Part shown: piece by piece, positions 57,234 to 64,000 of the stretch
Position numbering within the stretch: the stretch's first letter is position 1
Layout of the letters: each line of letters begins with the position of its first letter
From: Thalassotalea algicola
Lineage (GTDB): Bacteria > Pseudomonadota > Gammaproteobacteria > Enterobacterales > Alteromonadaceae
NCBI RefSeq assembly: GCF_012932965.1
Contig: NZ_JABBXH010000004.1
Span: forward strand, 186,001 to 250,000
Reading direction: 5' to 3'
DNA length: 64,000 bases
Made by a program: the position numbers and the translations under genes
The notes under the pieces: generated by a model
Databases searched by the model: none
The model's input: the letters and a program-made list of their open reading frames with translations, nothing else
What the model was told of the DNA's origin: nothing

Positions 57234-57758
57234 TTATTTGAACTTAACTTCTTTATCGCTTCGCGTATAAATGCGACTTTCCGGCGTTGTCCACAAGCCA
57301 TTTTTAAAATAACTGGTCGACACTTCCATTTTATTGCCTAGCAACTTACTGGTTGATTTTACTTGGGTGATACCGTCTTTATTACCGTTGACATCTTCAT
57401 AGGCGACAAAAGTAGTATTATCCACCATTTCCATCCAACCTTGGGTATAAAAACCAGCCGTAGTGAAATAGTAAAATACGATTTTATCTTTTGTTTTATC
57501 GAAGAAAATAAGCGACTCACCACCATACTCACCGTCATTAATTGAATGTAACGTTCGCACTGTTGTCCCATTAAGCGCCCTTTCCCACTTTGATACATCA
57601 ACTACTGAAGGTTTACCATCTTGTACTTTAAAAACCGACGTCCAAGTACCTAAATAGTCTTGAAAAACCGCCAATTCTTTAACTAGTTTTTTTTCATCTG
57701 CAAAAGCATTGCTTGTAAGTGTTAAACAGCTTAGTAATATCCAAAGGTATTTTTTCAT
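57234..57758 (-). CDS. Exported hypothetical protein (DUF1579-like beta-barrel)
   Basis: This 174-residue protein has a signal peptide (about 1-20) and a beta-rich domain with the pattern FQDYLGTWTSVFKVQDGKPS, WERALNGTTVRTLHSINDG and YGGESLIFFDKTKDKIVFYY. This resembles small lipocalin-like DUF1579/heme- or lipid-binding folds. I cannot name the family with certainty. It lies 23 bp after the RDD gene and 9-15 bp before the CcmI-like gene, so it belongs to the same operon. Confidence 0.7.
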   Translation of the reverse strand: MKKYLWILLSCLTLTSNAFADEKKLVKELAVFQDYLGTWTSVFKVQDGKPSVVDVSKWERALNGTTVRTLHSINDGEYGGESLIFFDKTKDKIVFYYFTTAGFYTQGWMEMVDNTTFVAYEDVNGNKDGITQVKSTSKLLGNKMEVSTSYFKNGLWTTPESRIYTRSDKEVKFK

Positions 57759-57781
57759 TTATTTGTTCTCATTTTTCAGTT

Positions 57782-58954
57782 TCATTTATCGATAACTACC
57801 GTCGCAGAGATTTGATCATGTATCGCTTGGCGATTAGCATCCCAAAAGATTTGAATAAAACCAAGTAGCCCGGTAGCGATACCTGCGCCATAACCACCGT
57901 ATCGACCAAAGCTATCCCAAATTGAAAGCGGCGTACCATCAAGTTGAATCACTTTAATACCCAATAGTCTTTTGCCAGGGGTTTGACCTTGCCATAACGC
58001 AGTAAACACAGTGAAATAAAATGCAGCCCAACCAAAACCTAAGCCAAGGTCTTCAATAATTCCCTTTACTAACTCCATAATCGAATATATTGGCTTGCTA
58101 TCCTTTTCTTCTTCGCTCGCTATATTATTACCTTCTTTGCTAATTACTGATTCTAAGCTGGAGGCATTTGTGCTTTCGAGATCTTGGTCTTCTTGTTGCA
58201 CTTCTTTATCGCTTATTTTGTTAGTTTCTAAACTAGCGACCTCTTTGTTAAAATCGGACTTTAAACCTTCTACAAGTTGCTTCTGCTCGGCAGTTGTTAA
58301 ATTAGTTTCCTCTACTAAATCTGCAAATGTAGTATCAATTTCATCTAAACCTTTCTCATGAGCGAGCCATGCAACATCACTGACGATGTCCGATAAACCT
58401 GCCCGCCAACAGTCGACATTCTCACATTGGCTTCTTTGCGCAATAGTAGTAGCTTGTGTCACTAAACTCGCTATTTTCAGCGTCGTTTTTAAATCAAGTT
58501 CATCACTGTTTATGCTGTTGCTAGGGGTTTCTGGCGATTTGGTCACTGAGTCAAGTTGGCCAAATAGCGATGGTAAGGTATCAAGTAACATAACAAGTAA
58601 AATAAAAGCCCCAATACCACGCATAATAGCGCGACGTTTTTGCCCTTTCACTTTCCCCATTTGTTCAGCACGCTTTTTGCTACCCAAGCGATAGGCAGTA
58701 ACCGCAATAACTACCGCTAATAATTCACCTGGTGCACTACTTAGCATAGCTATCAGCATCAAATCGACTAATAATGCCACCCCTCGCTTCCAAGGTTTTG
58801 CTAACGGTAAACCGAACAAAGTTTTATCAATTTCAAAAGCAAATGGCGTTAATATTTGACGCGTTTCTTGGCGGTCTAGTGCTTGCGTCTCACCTATAAG
58901 CGCTTGTTCTTCTGGCTTATTATTAGCTTCTTGTAATTGGTTTTCAGTCATCAA
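57782..58954 (-). CDS. RDD-family membrane protein with a large inserted soluble domain
   Basis: This 390-residue protein contains an RDD domain split in two. The first helix pair lies at about 56-90 with Arg57 and Asp64 in KRGVALLVDLMLIAML. The C-terminal part begins at about 295 with GQTPGKRLLGIKVIQLDG and ends AIHDQISATVVIDK (Asp380). A third hydrophobic helix is near 112-130, and a polar, acidic, helical segment (about 135-285) separates the halves. The role of RDD proteins is not settled. It is third in the operon. Confidence 0.82.
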   Translation of the reverse strand: MMTENQLQEANNKPEEQALIGETQALDRQETRQILTPFAFEIDKTLFGLPLAKPWKRGVALLVDLMLIAMLSSAPGELLAVVIAVTAYRLGSKKRAEQMGKVKGQKRRAIMRGIGAFILLVMLLDTLPSLFGQLDSVTKSPETPSNSINSDELDLKTTLKIASLVTQATTIAQRSQCENVDCWRAGLSDIVSDVAWLAHEKGLDEIDTTFADLVEETNLTTAEQKQLVEGLKSDFNKEVASLETNKISDKEVQQEDQDLESTNASSLESVISKEGNNIASEEEKDSKPIYSIMELVKGIIEDLGLGFGWAAFYFTVFTALWQGQTPGKRLLGIKVIQLDGTPLSIWDSFGRYGGYGAGIATGLLGFIQIFWDANRQAIHDQISATVVIDK

Positions 58955-58973
58955 ACATTCCTTTATTTTGGCA

Positions 58974-60146
58974 TTATAATAATGCCTTGATTCCTTGAGT
59001 TAATCCTGAAATTGTCATTGGAAACATTTTCTTTTCCATTAACTGATGCATTATTTGAATTGATGGATAATAGTGCCAAGTTTGTTCCGGTTGAGGGTTT
59101 AGCCAAATCACTTTATCAAAATGATCAGTAACTCTTTCTAGCCATACACTACCTGGTTCTTGGTTCCAGTGCTCAACACTGCCTCCCGGATAGGTTATTT
59201 CATATGGTCCCATCGTCGCATCACCAACAAAAATCACTTTGTAATCACGACTAAACTTATGCAGCACATCTAATACATCCATGCCTTCATCATAGCGACG
59301 TTGATTGTCGTGCCACACTTGTTCATACAAACAATTATGAAAATAAAAGAACTCTAAATGTTTAAATTCGGTATGCACTGCTGAAAACAACTGTTCACAC
59401 ACTTTGATGTGGTCATCCATCGAGCCACCTACATCAAAAAACATTAACACTTTTACTGCATTATGACGCTCAGGCTTCATTTTAATATCAAGATAGCCAG
59501 CATTTTTAGCGGTTGCAGAAATCGTATCATCTAACGCGAGTTCATCGCTTGCCCCCGTTCGAGCAAACTGCCTTAACTTTCTTAACGCTATTTTTATATT
59601 TCGGGTACCTATTTCTACTTGGTTATCTAGATTTTTAAACTGCCTTTTGTCCCAAACTTTTACCGCACGGCGGTGACGCGATTCATTCTGGCCAATTCGG
59701 ATACCTTCAGGGTTATAACCGTATGCGCCAAAAGGAGAAGTGCCTCCAGTACCAATCCACTTATTACCACCTTGATGACGTTTTTCTTGCTCCTTCATTC
59801 GTTCTGCTAAGGTTTCCATAAGCTTATCCAACCCGCCCATGGCTTCAATTGCTTGTTTTTCTTCCTCGCTTAACGTTTTCTCTAGTTGCTTTCTTAACCA
59901 ATCCTCAGGAATTTCTGAAAGGTCGATATCAAGTGATTCCACTCCCTTAAAATAATCAGCAAAAGCACGGTCAAAACGATCAAAGTAACTTTCATCTTTA
60001 ACTAGCACCGCACGGCTCACGGCATAAAAGTCGTCAATGCTGGCGAAAACCACGTTGCGCTCTAGCACACGTATTAAATCAAGCAGTTCTCGGATAGTAC
60101 AAGGCACGCGATATTCGCGTACCTTCATAAAAAAACCAATCAGCAT
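58974..60146 (-). CDS. VWA-domain protein, CoxE-like
   Basis: This 390-residue cytoplasmic protein has an N-terminal CoxE-type helical region (about 8-180) with REYRVPCTIRELLDLIRVL, and a C-terminal von Willebrand A domain (about 225-385) with the metal-site motif VLMFFDVGGSMDDHIKV. CoxE-type VWA proteins act with MoxR ATPases to mature metal-containing enzymes. Its start lies 3 bp after the moxR stop codon with AGGA in position. The client protein is unknown. Confidence 0.87.
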   Translation of the reverse strand: MLIGFFMKVREYRVPCTIRELLDLIRVLERNVVFASIDDFYAVSRAVLVKDESYFDRFDRAFADYFKGVESLDIDLSEIPEDWLRKQLEKTLSEEEKQAIEAMGGLDKLMETLAERMKEQEKRHQGGNKWIGTGGTSPFGAYGYNPEGIRIGQNESRHRRAVKVWDKRQFKNLDNQVEIGTRNIKIALRKLRQFARTGASDELALDDTISATAKNAGYLDIKMKPERHNAVKVLMFFDVGGSMDDHIKVCEQLFSAVHTEFKHLEFFYFHNCLYEQVWHDNQRRYDEGMDVLDVLHKFSRDYKVIFVGDATMGPYEITYPGGSVEHWNQEPGSVWLERVTDHFDKVIWLNPQPEQTWHYYPSIQIMHQLMEKKMFPMTISGLTQGIKALL

Positions 60147-60149
60147 TGT

Positions 60150-60995
60150 TTAGCGTCCTGCGCGGTTCATAAAGGCAAGCTTTTCAAACAAGTGCACATC
60201 TTGCTCATTTTTTAATAACGCGCCATGAAGTGGAGGAATCGCTTTAGATTGCTGAGATTCCTTTAAAATTTCAGGTGAAATATCTTCCGCTAATAACAAC
60301 TTCAACCAATCAATAAGTTCTGATGTCGACGGTTTCTTTTTCAAACCTGGAATTTCACGCAATTCAAAAAACGAGGCTAACGCCTGATCTAATAACTGTT
60401 TTTTGATGTCTGGAAAGTGAACATCAACAATGGCCTGCATTTCCTGTTCGTCAGGGAAGTTTATGTAATGGAAAAAACAACGACGTAAAAACGCATCAGG
60501 AAGTTCTTTTTCATTATTTGAGGTAATAATTACAATTGGACGCTCGGTCGCTACGACTCGCTCTTGTGTTTCGTATACGAAAAATTCCATTTTATCGAGT
60601 TCTAACAATAAATCATTTGGAAACTCGATATCAGCTTTATCAATTTCATCTATGAGCAGAATTGGACGCTGGTCACTGGTAAATGCCTGCCACAATTTAC
60701 CTTTGATGATGTAGTTACTAATGTCTTTTACTTTTTCATCACCTAATTGGCTATCACGAAGTCTTGATACGGCATCATATTCGTAAAGGCCCTGCTGTGC
60801 CTTAGTAGTGGACTTAATATGCCAAGGTATAAGTTGTGTTCCTAAACTTGCTGCTAGCTGTTCTGCCAACATAGTTTTACCCGTTCCGGGTTCACCTTTA
60901 ATTAATAATGGGCGTTCCAAAGCAATTGCCGCATTTACGGCTAACTGTAGTTCTTTTGACGCGATGTACTCGGAAGTACCTGTAAATTGAGACAT
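60150..60995 (-). CDS. MoxR-family AAA+ ATPase
   Basis: This ATPase of about 281 residues has the opening FTGTSEYIASKELQLAVNAA typical of the family, Walker A GEPGTGKT (34-41), Walker B LLIDEIDKAD and sensor 1 VIITSNNEKELPDAF. MoxR proteins work with VWA partners in protein maturation. The ATG at 60995 matches the family N-terminus; an ATG at 61028, with GGA upstream, would add 11 residues. It is first in a five-gene minus-strand operon divergent from cysK. Confidence 0.93.
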   Translation of the reverse strand: MSQFTGTSEYIASKELQLAVNAAIALERPLLIKGEPGTGKTMLAEQLAASLGTQLIPWHIKSTTKAQQGLYEYDAVSRLRDSQLGDEKVKDISNYIIKGKLWQAFTSDQRPILLIDEIDKADIEFPNDLLLELDKMEFFVYETQERVVATERPIVIITSNNEKELPDAFLRRCFFHYINFPDEQEMQAIVDVHFPDIKKQLLDQALASFFELREIPGLKKKPSTSELIDWLKLLLAEDISPEILKESQQSKAIPPLHGALLKNEQDVHLFEKLAFMNRAGR

Positions 60996-61156
60996 ATAAA
61001 ATCCAACTGTTTGAACTAAAATAGACATTCGTTATTCCATTTTTGCATATAAGATATAACGAAAAATCACTTCTTTTTTTGCAATAACTAGCTACTCTAA
61101 TGGAGTAATTTCAACAATTCCATATTGTTTTACACAATATTTTACAGGATTCGACC

Positions 61157-62125
61157 ATGACAACTATATTTCAAGACAATTCTACCAGTATCGGTCGTAC
61201 ACCACTGGTTAAGCTAAATCGAGTAACCGGCGGTAATGTATTTGCTAAAATTGAAGCAAGAAACCCAAGCTTTAGTGTTAAATGCCGTATTGGCGCTAGC
61301 ATGGTTTGGGATGCAGAAGAAAAAGGTTTACTTGGTGAAGGTAAAGAAATCATCGAACCTACCAGTGGCAATACAGGTATTGCACTAGCATTTGTTGCAG
61401 CTGCACGCGGCTATGCAATTACGTTAACCATGCCTAATACGATGAGTTTAGAACGTCGTAAGTTATTAGCAGCCTTAGGTGCAAAACTAGAGCTAACCGA
61501 AGGTGCTAAGGGGATGAAAGGTGCAATAGAAAAAGCACAAGAAATCCGCGACTCTAATCCAGAACGCTATGTATTATTAGGTCAATTTGATAACCCAGCA
61601 AACCCTAAAATTCATGAAGAAACGACTGGTCCAGAAATTTGGAATGATACTGACGGGAATATTGATATATTCGTTGCTGGTGTGGGTACTGGCGGTACTA
61701 TTACCGGTGTAAGCCGTTACATCAAGCTCAAAGAAGGCAAAGCAATTACTACCGTTGCCGTTGAACCAGTTGATTCTCCTGTTATTACTCAAGCGAAAGC
61801 AGGTAAAGATTTAACACCAGGTCCACACAAGATTCAAGGTATCGGTGCAGGCTTTATCCCTGGTAACTTAGATTTAGAGCTTGTTGATGCAGTAGAGCAA
61901 GTTTCTAATGAAGATGCGATGGAAATGGCACACCGCCTAATGAAAGAAGAAGGTATTCTTGCTGGTATTTCATCTGGTGCAGCAGTTGTTGCAGCTAACC
62001 GACTAGCTGAAAAGCCAGAAAACGCAGACAAGAATATTGTAGTGATCCTTCCAAGTTCAGCTGAGCGCTATTTATCTAGTCCACTATTTACAGATAGCTT
62101 CTCAGATAAAGAGCTTGTGCAATAA
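61157..62125 (+). CDS. cysK: Cysteine synthase A
   Basis: This 322-residue PLP enzyme makes cysteine from O-acetylserine and sulfide. It has the PLP-lysine region [14 protein letters not shown], the substrate loop [14 protein letters not shown], the PLP-phosphate loop [11 protein letters not shown] and the C-terminal [11 protein letters not shown]. Length is normal. A terminator follows. The upstream region has short inverted repeats of unclear meaning. Confidence 0.97.
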   Translation: MTTIFQDNSTSIGRTPLVKLNRVTGGNVFAKIEARNPSFSVKCRIGASMVWDAEEKGLLGEGKEIIEPTSGNTGIALAFVAAARGYAITLTMPNTMSLERRKLLAALGAKLELTEGAKGMKGAIEKAQEIRDSNPERYVLLGQFDNPANPKIHEETTGPEIWNDTDGNIDIFVAGVGTGGTITGVSRYIKLKEGKAITTVAVEPVDSPVITQAKAGKDLTPGPHKIQGIGAGFIPGNLDLELVDAVEQVSNEDAMEMAHRLMKEEGILAGISSGAAVVAANRLAEKPENADKNIVVILPSSAERYLSSPLFTDSFSDKELVQ

Positions 62126-62156
62126 TCAATTATTGAGCAAAATCTTGTTATCTTTT

Positions 62157-62183
62157 AAAAAAGGCGCTTTAGGCGCCTTTTTT
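62157..62183 (+). terminator. Terminator after cysK
   Basis: AAGGCGC/GCGCCTT stem with TTTAG loop and a T-run, about 35 bp past the cysK stop codon. Confidence 0.88.
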
Positions 62184-62248
62184 AGTGCAAGTTAATTGTA
62201 GTTATGCTTAAAATAGAGCTAAACATGGATATTATAATTACAAACGTT

Positions 62249-62677
62249 ATGAAATTATTTACCAGCATAGTTATTGCTATCTCCTTTTTGCTCACTGGGT
62301 GTACCGGTGAAGAAGAAATTACTGAAATCGCCAACCCCGAGCTTGTCGCTGTAGCATTTTTCGATGCGCTTTATAATCAAAAAGATGTAAAAAAAGCAGC
62401 ATCCGTTTGCTCGCCTAAGCTTGCTAGAATTTTATTGCACTACAAATCTCCAACAGCAGTCGGTCGCCATTTATTTAATATGCAATACGACAAGGTTGAA
62501 ATTAAACCGGATGATAGCGGTGTTAAAGTACGTGAACAGTTTAAAGATGATGCCGATATCATTTTATATTTTGACGGCTATTATCAAGAAGACAGAATTA
62601 AAGATGTGAAACGTGTAAGCCTTAAGCAAGTTGATGGCAACTGGGTTATCGATAAGATTCTTAAAGATCCGTTTTAA
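62249..62677 (+). CDS. Small lipoprotein (DUF4878-like)
   Basis: This protein of about 142 residues has a lipoprotein signal (MKLFTSIVIAISFLLTGC) and an NTF2/DUF4878-like domain (ELVAVAFFDALYNQKDVKKA, then a beta-rich end VDGNWVIDKIL). The function is unknown. The ATG at 62249 gives the best signal peptide; ATGs at 62225 and 62204 are in frame but add an atypical N-terminus. It lies between cysK and the bidirectional terminator before ggt. Confidence 0.75.
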   Translation: MKLFTSIVIAISFLLTGCTGEEEITEIANPELVAVAFFDALYNQKDVKKAASVCSPKLARILLHYKSPTAVGRHLFNMQYDKVEIKPDDSGVKVREQFKDDADIILYFDGYYQEDRIKDVKRVSLKQVDGNWVIDKILKDPF

Positions 62678-62701
62678 GTTTAAGTAACGAATATTGGTTA
62701 T

Positions 62702-62730
62702 AAAAAAAGCGGCTAAGCCGCTTTTTTTTA
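62702..62730. terminator. Bidirectional terminator between the lipoprotein gene and ggt
   Basis: AAAAAAAGCGGC and GCCGCTTTTTTT form a stem with a TAA loop and T-runs on both strands, between convergent genes. Confidence 0.92.
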
Positions 62731-62750
62731 TTTGATAATCGAAACTAACG

Positions 62751-64000
62751 TTATTTGGCAAAAACTTTGCCTTCTCGCCTAGGATCTGCACCACCAAGTA
62801 ATCTTTTACCTTTAACCTCTATAGCCTGTATTCCGCTATTTAAATCACGAATCATCACTTTATGTCCTTTTGCTTCTAAAGCAGGCTTTAGTTTAGCTAA
62901 AGGAGTCCCCTTCTCTAATGTGGTCACTTTATTTCGATTAGTCACTTTAGCCATATTAATGGCCTGTTGCGGATTAAGTTGCCAATCAAGTACACCAATT
63001 ACTGTTTGTGCGACATAGTTAATGATTCGACTTCCACCAGGAGAACCTACGACTAGCTTTAAGCTATCATCTTTATTAAACACCATCATTGGTGCCATCG
63101 AACTACGAGGACGTTTAAAAGGCTCTACTCGGTTCGCTACAGCTATACCATTTCGGCTAGGAGATAACGAAAAATCCGTTAATTGATTATTTAAAATAAA
63201 GCCATTTACCATAACCGCTGAACCAAACGCCATTTCAACACTTGTTGTCATTGAGATAGCATTTCCATCACCATCTACTATAGAAATATGGCTAGTTGAT
63301 GGCAATTCAAAACTATCGTTTTCAGCATAATTTAGCGCTACTACCGGTTCTCCAGCAGCTGCTTTACCCATATCTTTAGCTCGTTTTATCAACTCTGAGC
63401 GCTTGCTCAAATAGTTTTCATCAAGCAATTGATTGGTAGGCACAGTGACAAAATCCTGATCTGCCACATATTTATCTCGATCAGCAAAGGCGAGCCTAGA
63501 GCTTTGAGTAAATAAATGTACAGCTTCTTCACCATTAATTGGTAGTTTAGATAAATTAAACGCTTCTAATTGCTTTAATATTTGGATAACCGCAATACCG
63601 CCTGAACTAGGAGGTGCCATGCCACAAACTTTAAAGCTATGGTAACTTCCGCAAACAGGTTCTCGCCATTTAGGCTTATAACCTTTCATGTCTTCAAGTG
63701 ATAAAACACCGGGCTCTATTTCAGCATTTTGTACTGCATTAACAATATCTTGTGCGATTTCCCCTTGGTAAAAAGGTTCAACACCTTTTTCCGCAATTAA
63801 CCTATAGGTTTTTGCTAGCTTTTGATTAACCAATACTTGTCCGGCTTTTATTGGGGAGCCATTAGGGAAAAAATAATTTGAAATTTCACTTAGTTTAGTA
63901 ATGCCAGGGTTAAACTGCATTGCCACTAATTTCTCCAACCGAGGAGAAACAACAAAACCTTGGTCTGCCAAGGTTATCGCTTCATCAAATAGTGATTTCC
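62751..64000 (-). CDS. ggt: Gamma-glutamyltransferase, C-terminal part (runs off right edge)
   Basis: The frame is open from the stop codon at 62751 to the window edge (about 416 codons). It covers the end of the large subunit and the whole small subunit. The autoprocessing nucleophile Thr is in LPSTSHISIVDGDGNAISMT, which begins the small subunit. Later motifs are the substrate loop RSSMAPMMVF and the Gly-Gly pair in VVGSPGGSRI. Ggt cleaves or transfers the gamma-glutamyl group of glutathione in the periplasm. The start and signal peptide lie outside the window. Confidence 0.94.
   Translation of the reverse strand, partial: KSLFDEAITLADQGFVVSPRLEKLVAMQFNPGITKLSEISNYFFPNGSPIKAGQVLVNQKLAKTYRLIAEKGVEPFYQGEIAQDIVNAVQNAEIEPGVLSLEDMKGYKPKWREPVCGSYHSFKVCGMAPPSSGGIAVIQILKQLEAFNLSKLPINGEEAVHLFTQSSRLAFADRDKYVADQDFVTVPTNQLLDENYLSKRSELIKRAKDMGKAAAGEPVVALNYAENDSFELPSTSHISIVDGDGNAISMTTSVEMAFGSAVMVNGFILNNQLTDFSLSPSRNGIAVANRVEPFKRPRSSMAPMMVFNKDDSLKLVVGSPGGSRIINYVAQTVIGVLDWQLNPQQAINMAKVTNRNKVTTLEKGTPLAKLKPALEAKGHKVMIRDLNSGIQAIEVKGKRLLGGADPRREGKVFAK

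Noticed and set aside
59440-59490. Altered metal-site motif DVGGS in the VWA protein as a sign of lost function
   Set aside because: As I recall, CoxE-type VWA proteins commonly have DVGGS in this position, so it is not an anomaly.
61070-61156. Short inverted repeats upstream of cysK as a CysB site
   Set aside because: CysB sites are poorly defined and the 5-6 bp repeats in AT-rich DNA are expected by chance.

Overview
The window looks like chromosome from a low-GC marine gammaproteobacterium of the Alteromonadales, most likely Colwelliaceae (Colwellia or Thalassotalea type). The basis is the AT-rich sequence, E. coli-like housekeeping neighbourhoods (yfbV/ackA-pta, yffB-dapE, bamC-dapA-gcvR-bcp-perM-bepA, hda-purMN, yafJ-fadE, tRNA-Asp-dnaQ-rnhA), and families typical of this group (VC2046/SO_2500, TIGR03503, DUF2069, DUF5916). 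I see no prophage, insertion sequence or CRISPR array. The genus is inference.

Region 1 (1-11463, all minus strand) is a nitrate/nitrite assimilation regulon. Read 5' to 3' it has nasT (ANTAR antiterminator), nasS (cytoplasmic nitrate sensor), a leader RNA with an ANTAR-type hexaloop and an intrinsic terminator, the nitrate ABC transporter nrtA-nrtB-nrtD, an outer-membrane porin, an MFS nitrate transporter (narK type) overlapping a PP2C phosphatase/Ser-Thr kinase fusion, and nirB, which runs off the left edge. The nirB leader has its own terminator with a competing antiterminator pairing. The narK and nirB upstream regions share an NtrC-like site and a 12-bp element at exactly the same spacing.

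Region 2 (11735-20046) holds a secreted chymotrypsin-like protease with a PA domain inside its catalytic domain and a GlyGly-CTERM tail, a LexA-controlled sulA homologue, a YchJ protein, a VC2046/SO_2500 protein, an RstB/RstA-like two-component system preceded by RstA-type boxes, xthA, rlmA and yfbV.

Region 3 (20209-50217) is mostly conserved core: ackA-pta, an ACT protein, yffB-dapE-(M15 peptidase)-DUF2897, bamC/dapA, gcvR-bcp, perM-tusA-like, a bepA operon ending in a HExxH lipoprotein, hda-DUF2066, purMN-DUF3108, yafJ, fadE with a repeated palindromic operator, an acyltransferase, two identical tRNA-Asp genes, a TIGR03503 gene with dnaQ, rnhA, and an MBL hydrolase.

Region 4 (49729-64000) is more accessory. 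It has DUF2919/DUF599 membrane proteins, tandem DUF5916 outer-membrane proteins with a periplasmic binding protein, and a tightly packed minus-strand operon. That operon encodes a MoxR ATPase, a CoxE-type VWA protein, an RDD protein with a large insertion, a secreted protein, and a stand-alone domain resembling the C-terminus of cytochrome c maturation factor CcmI. It is the best candidate here for an undescribed system. cysK, a small lipoprotein and a right-truncated ggt end the window.
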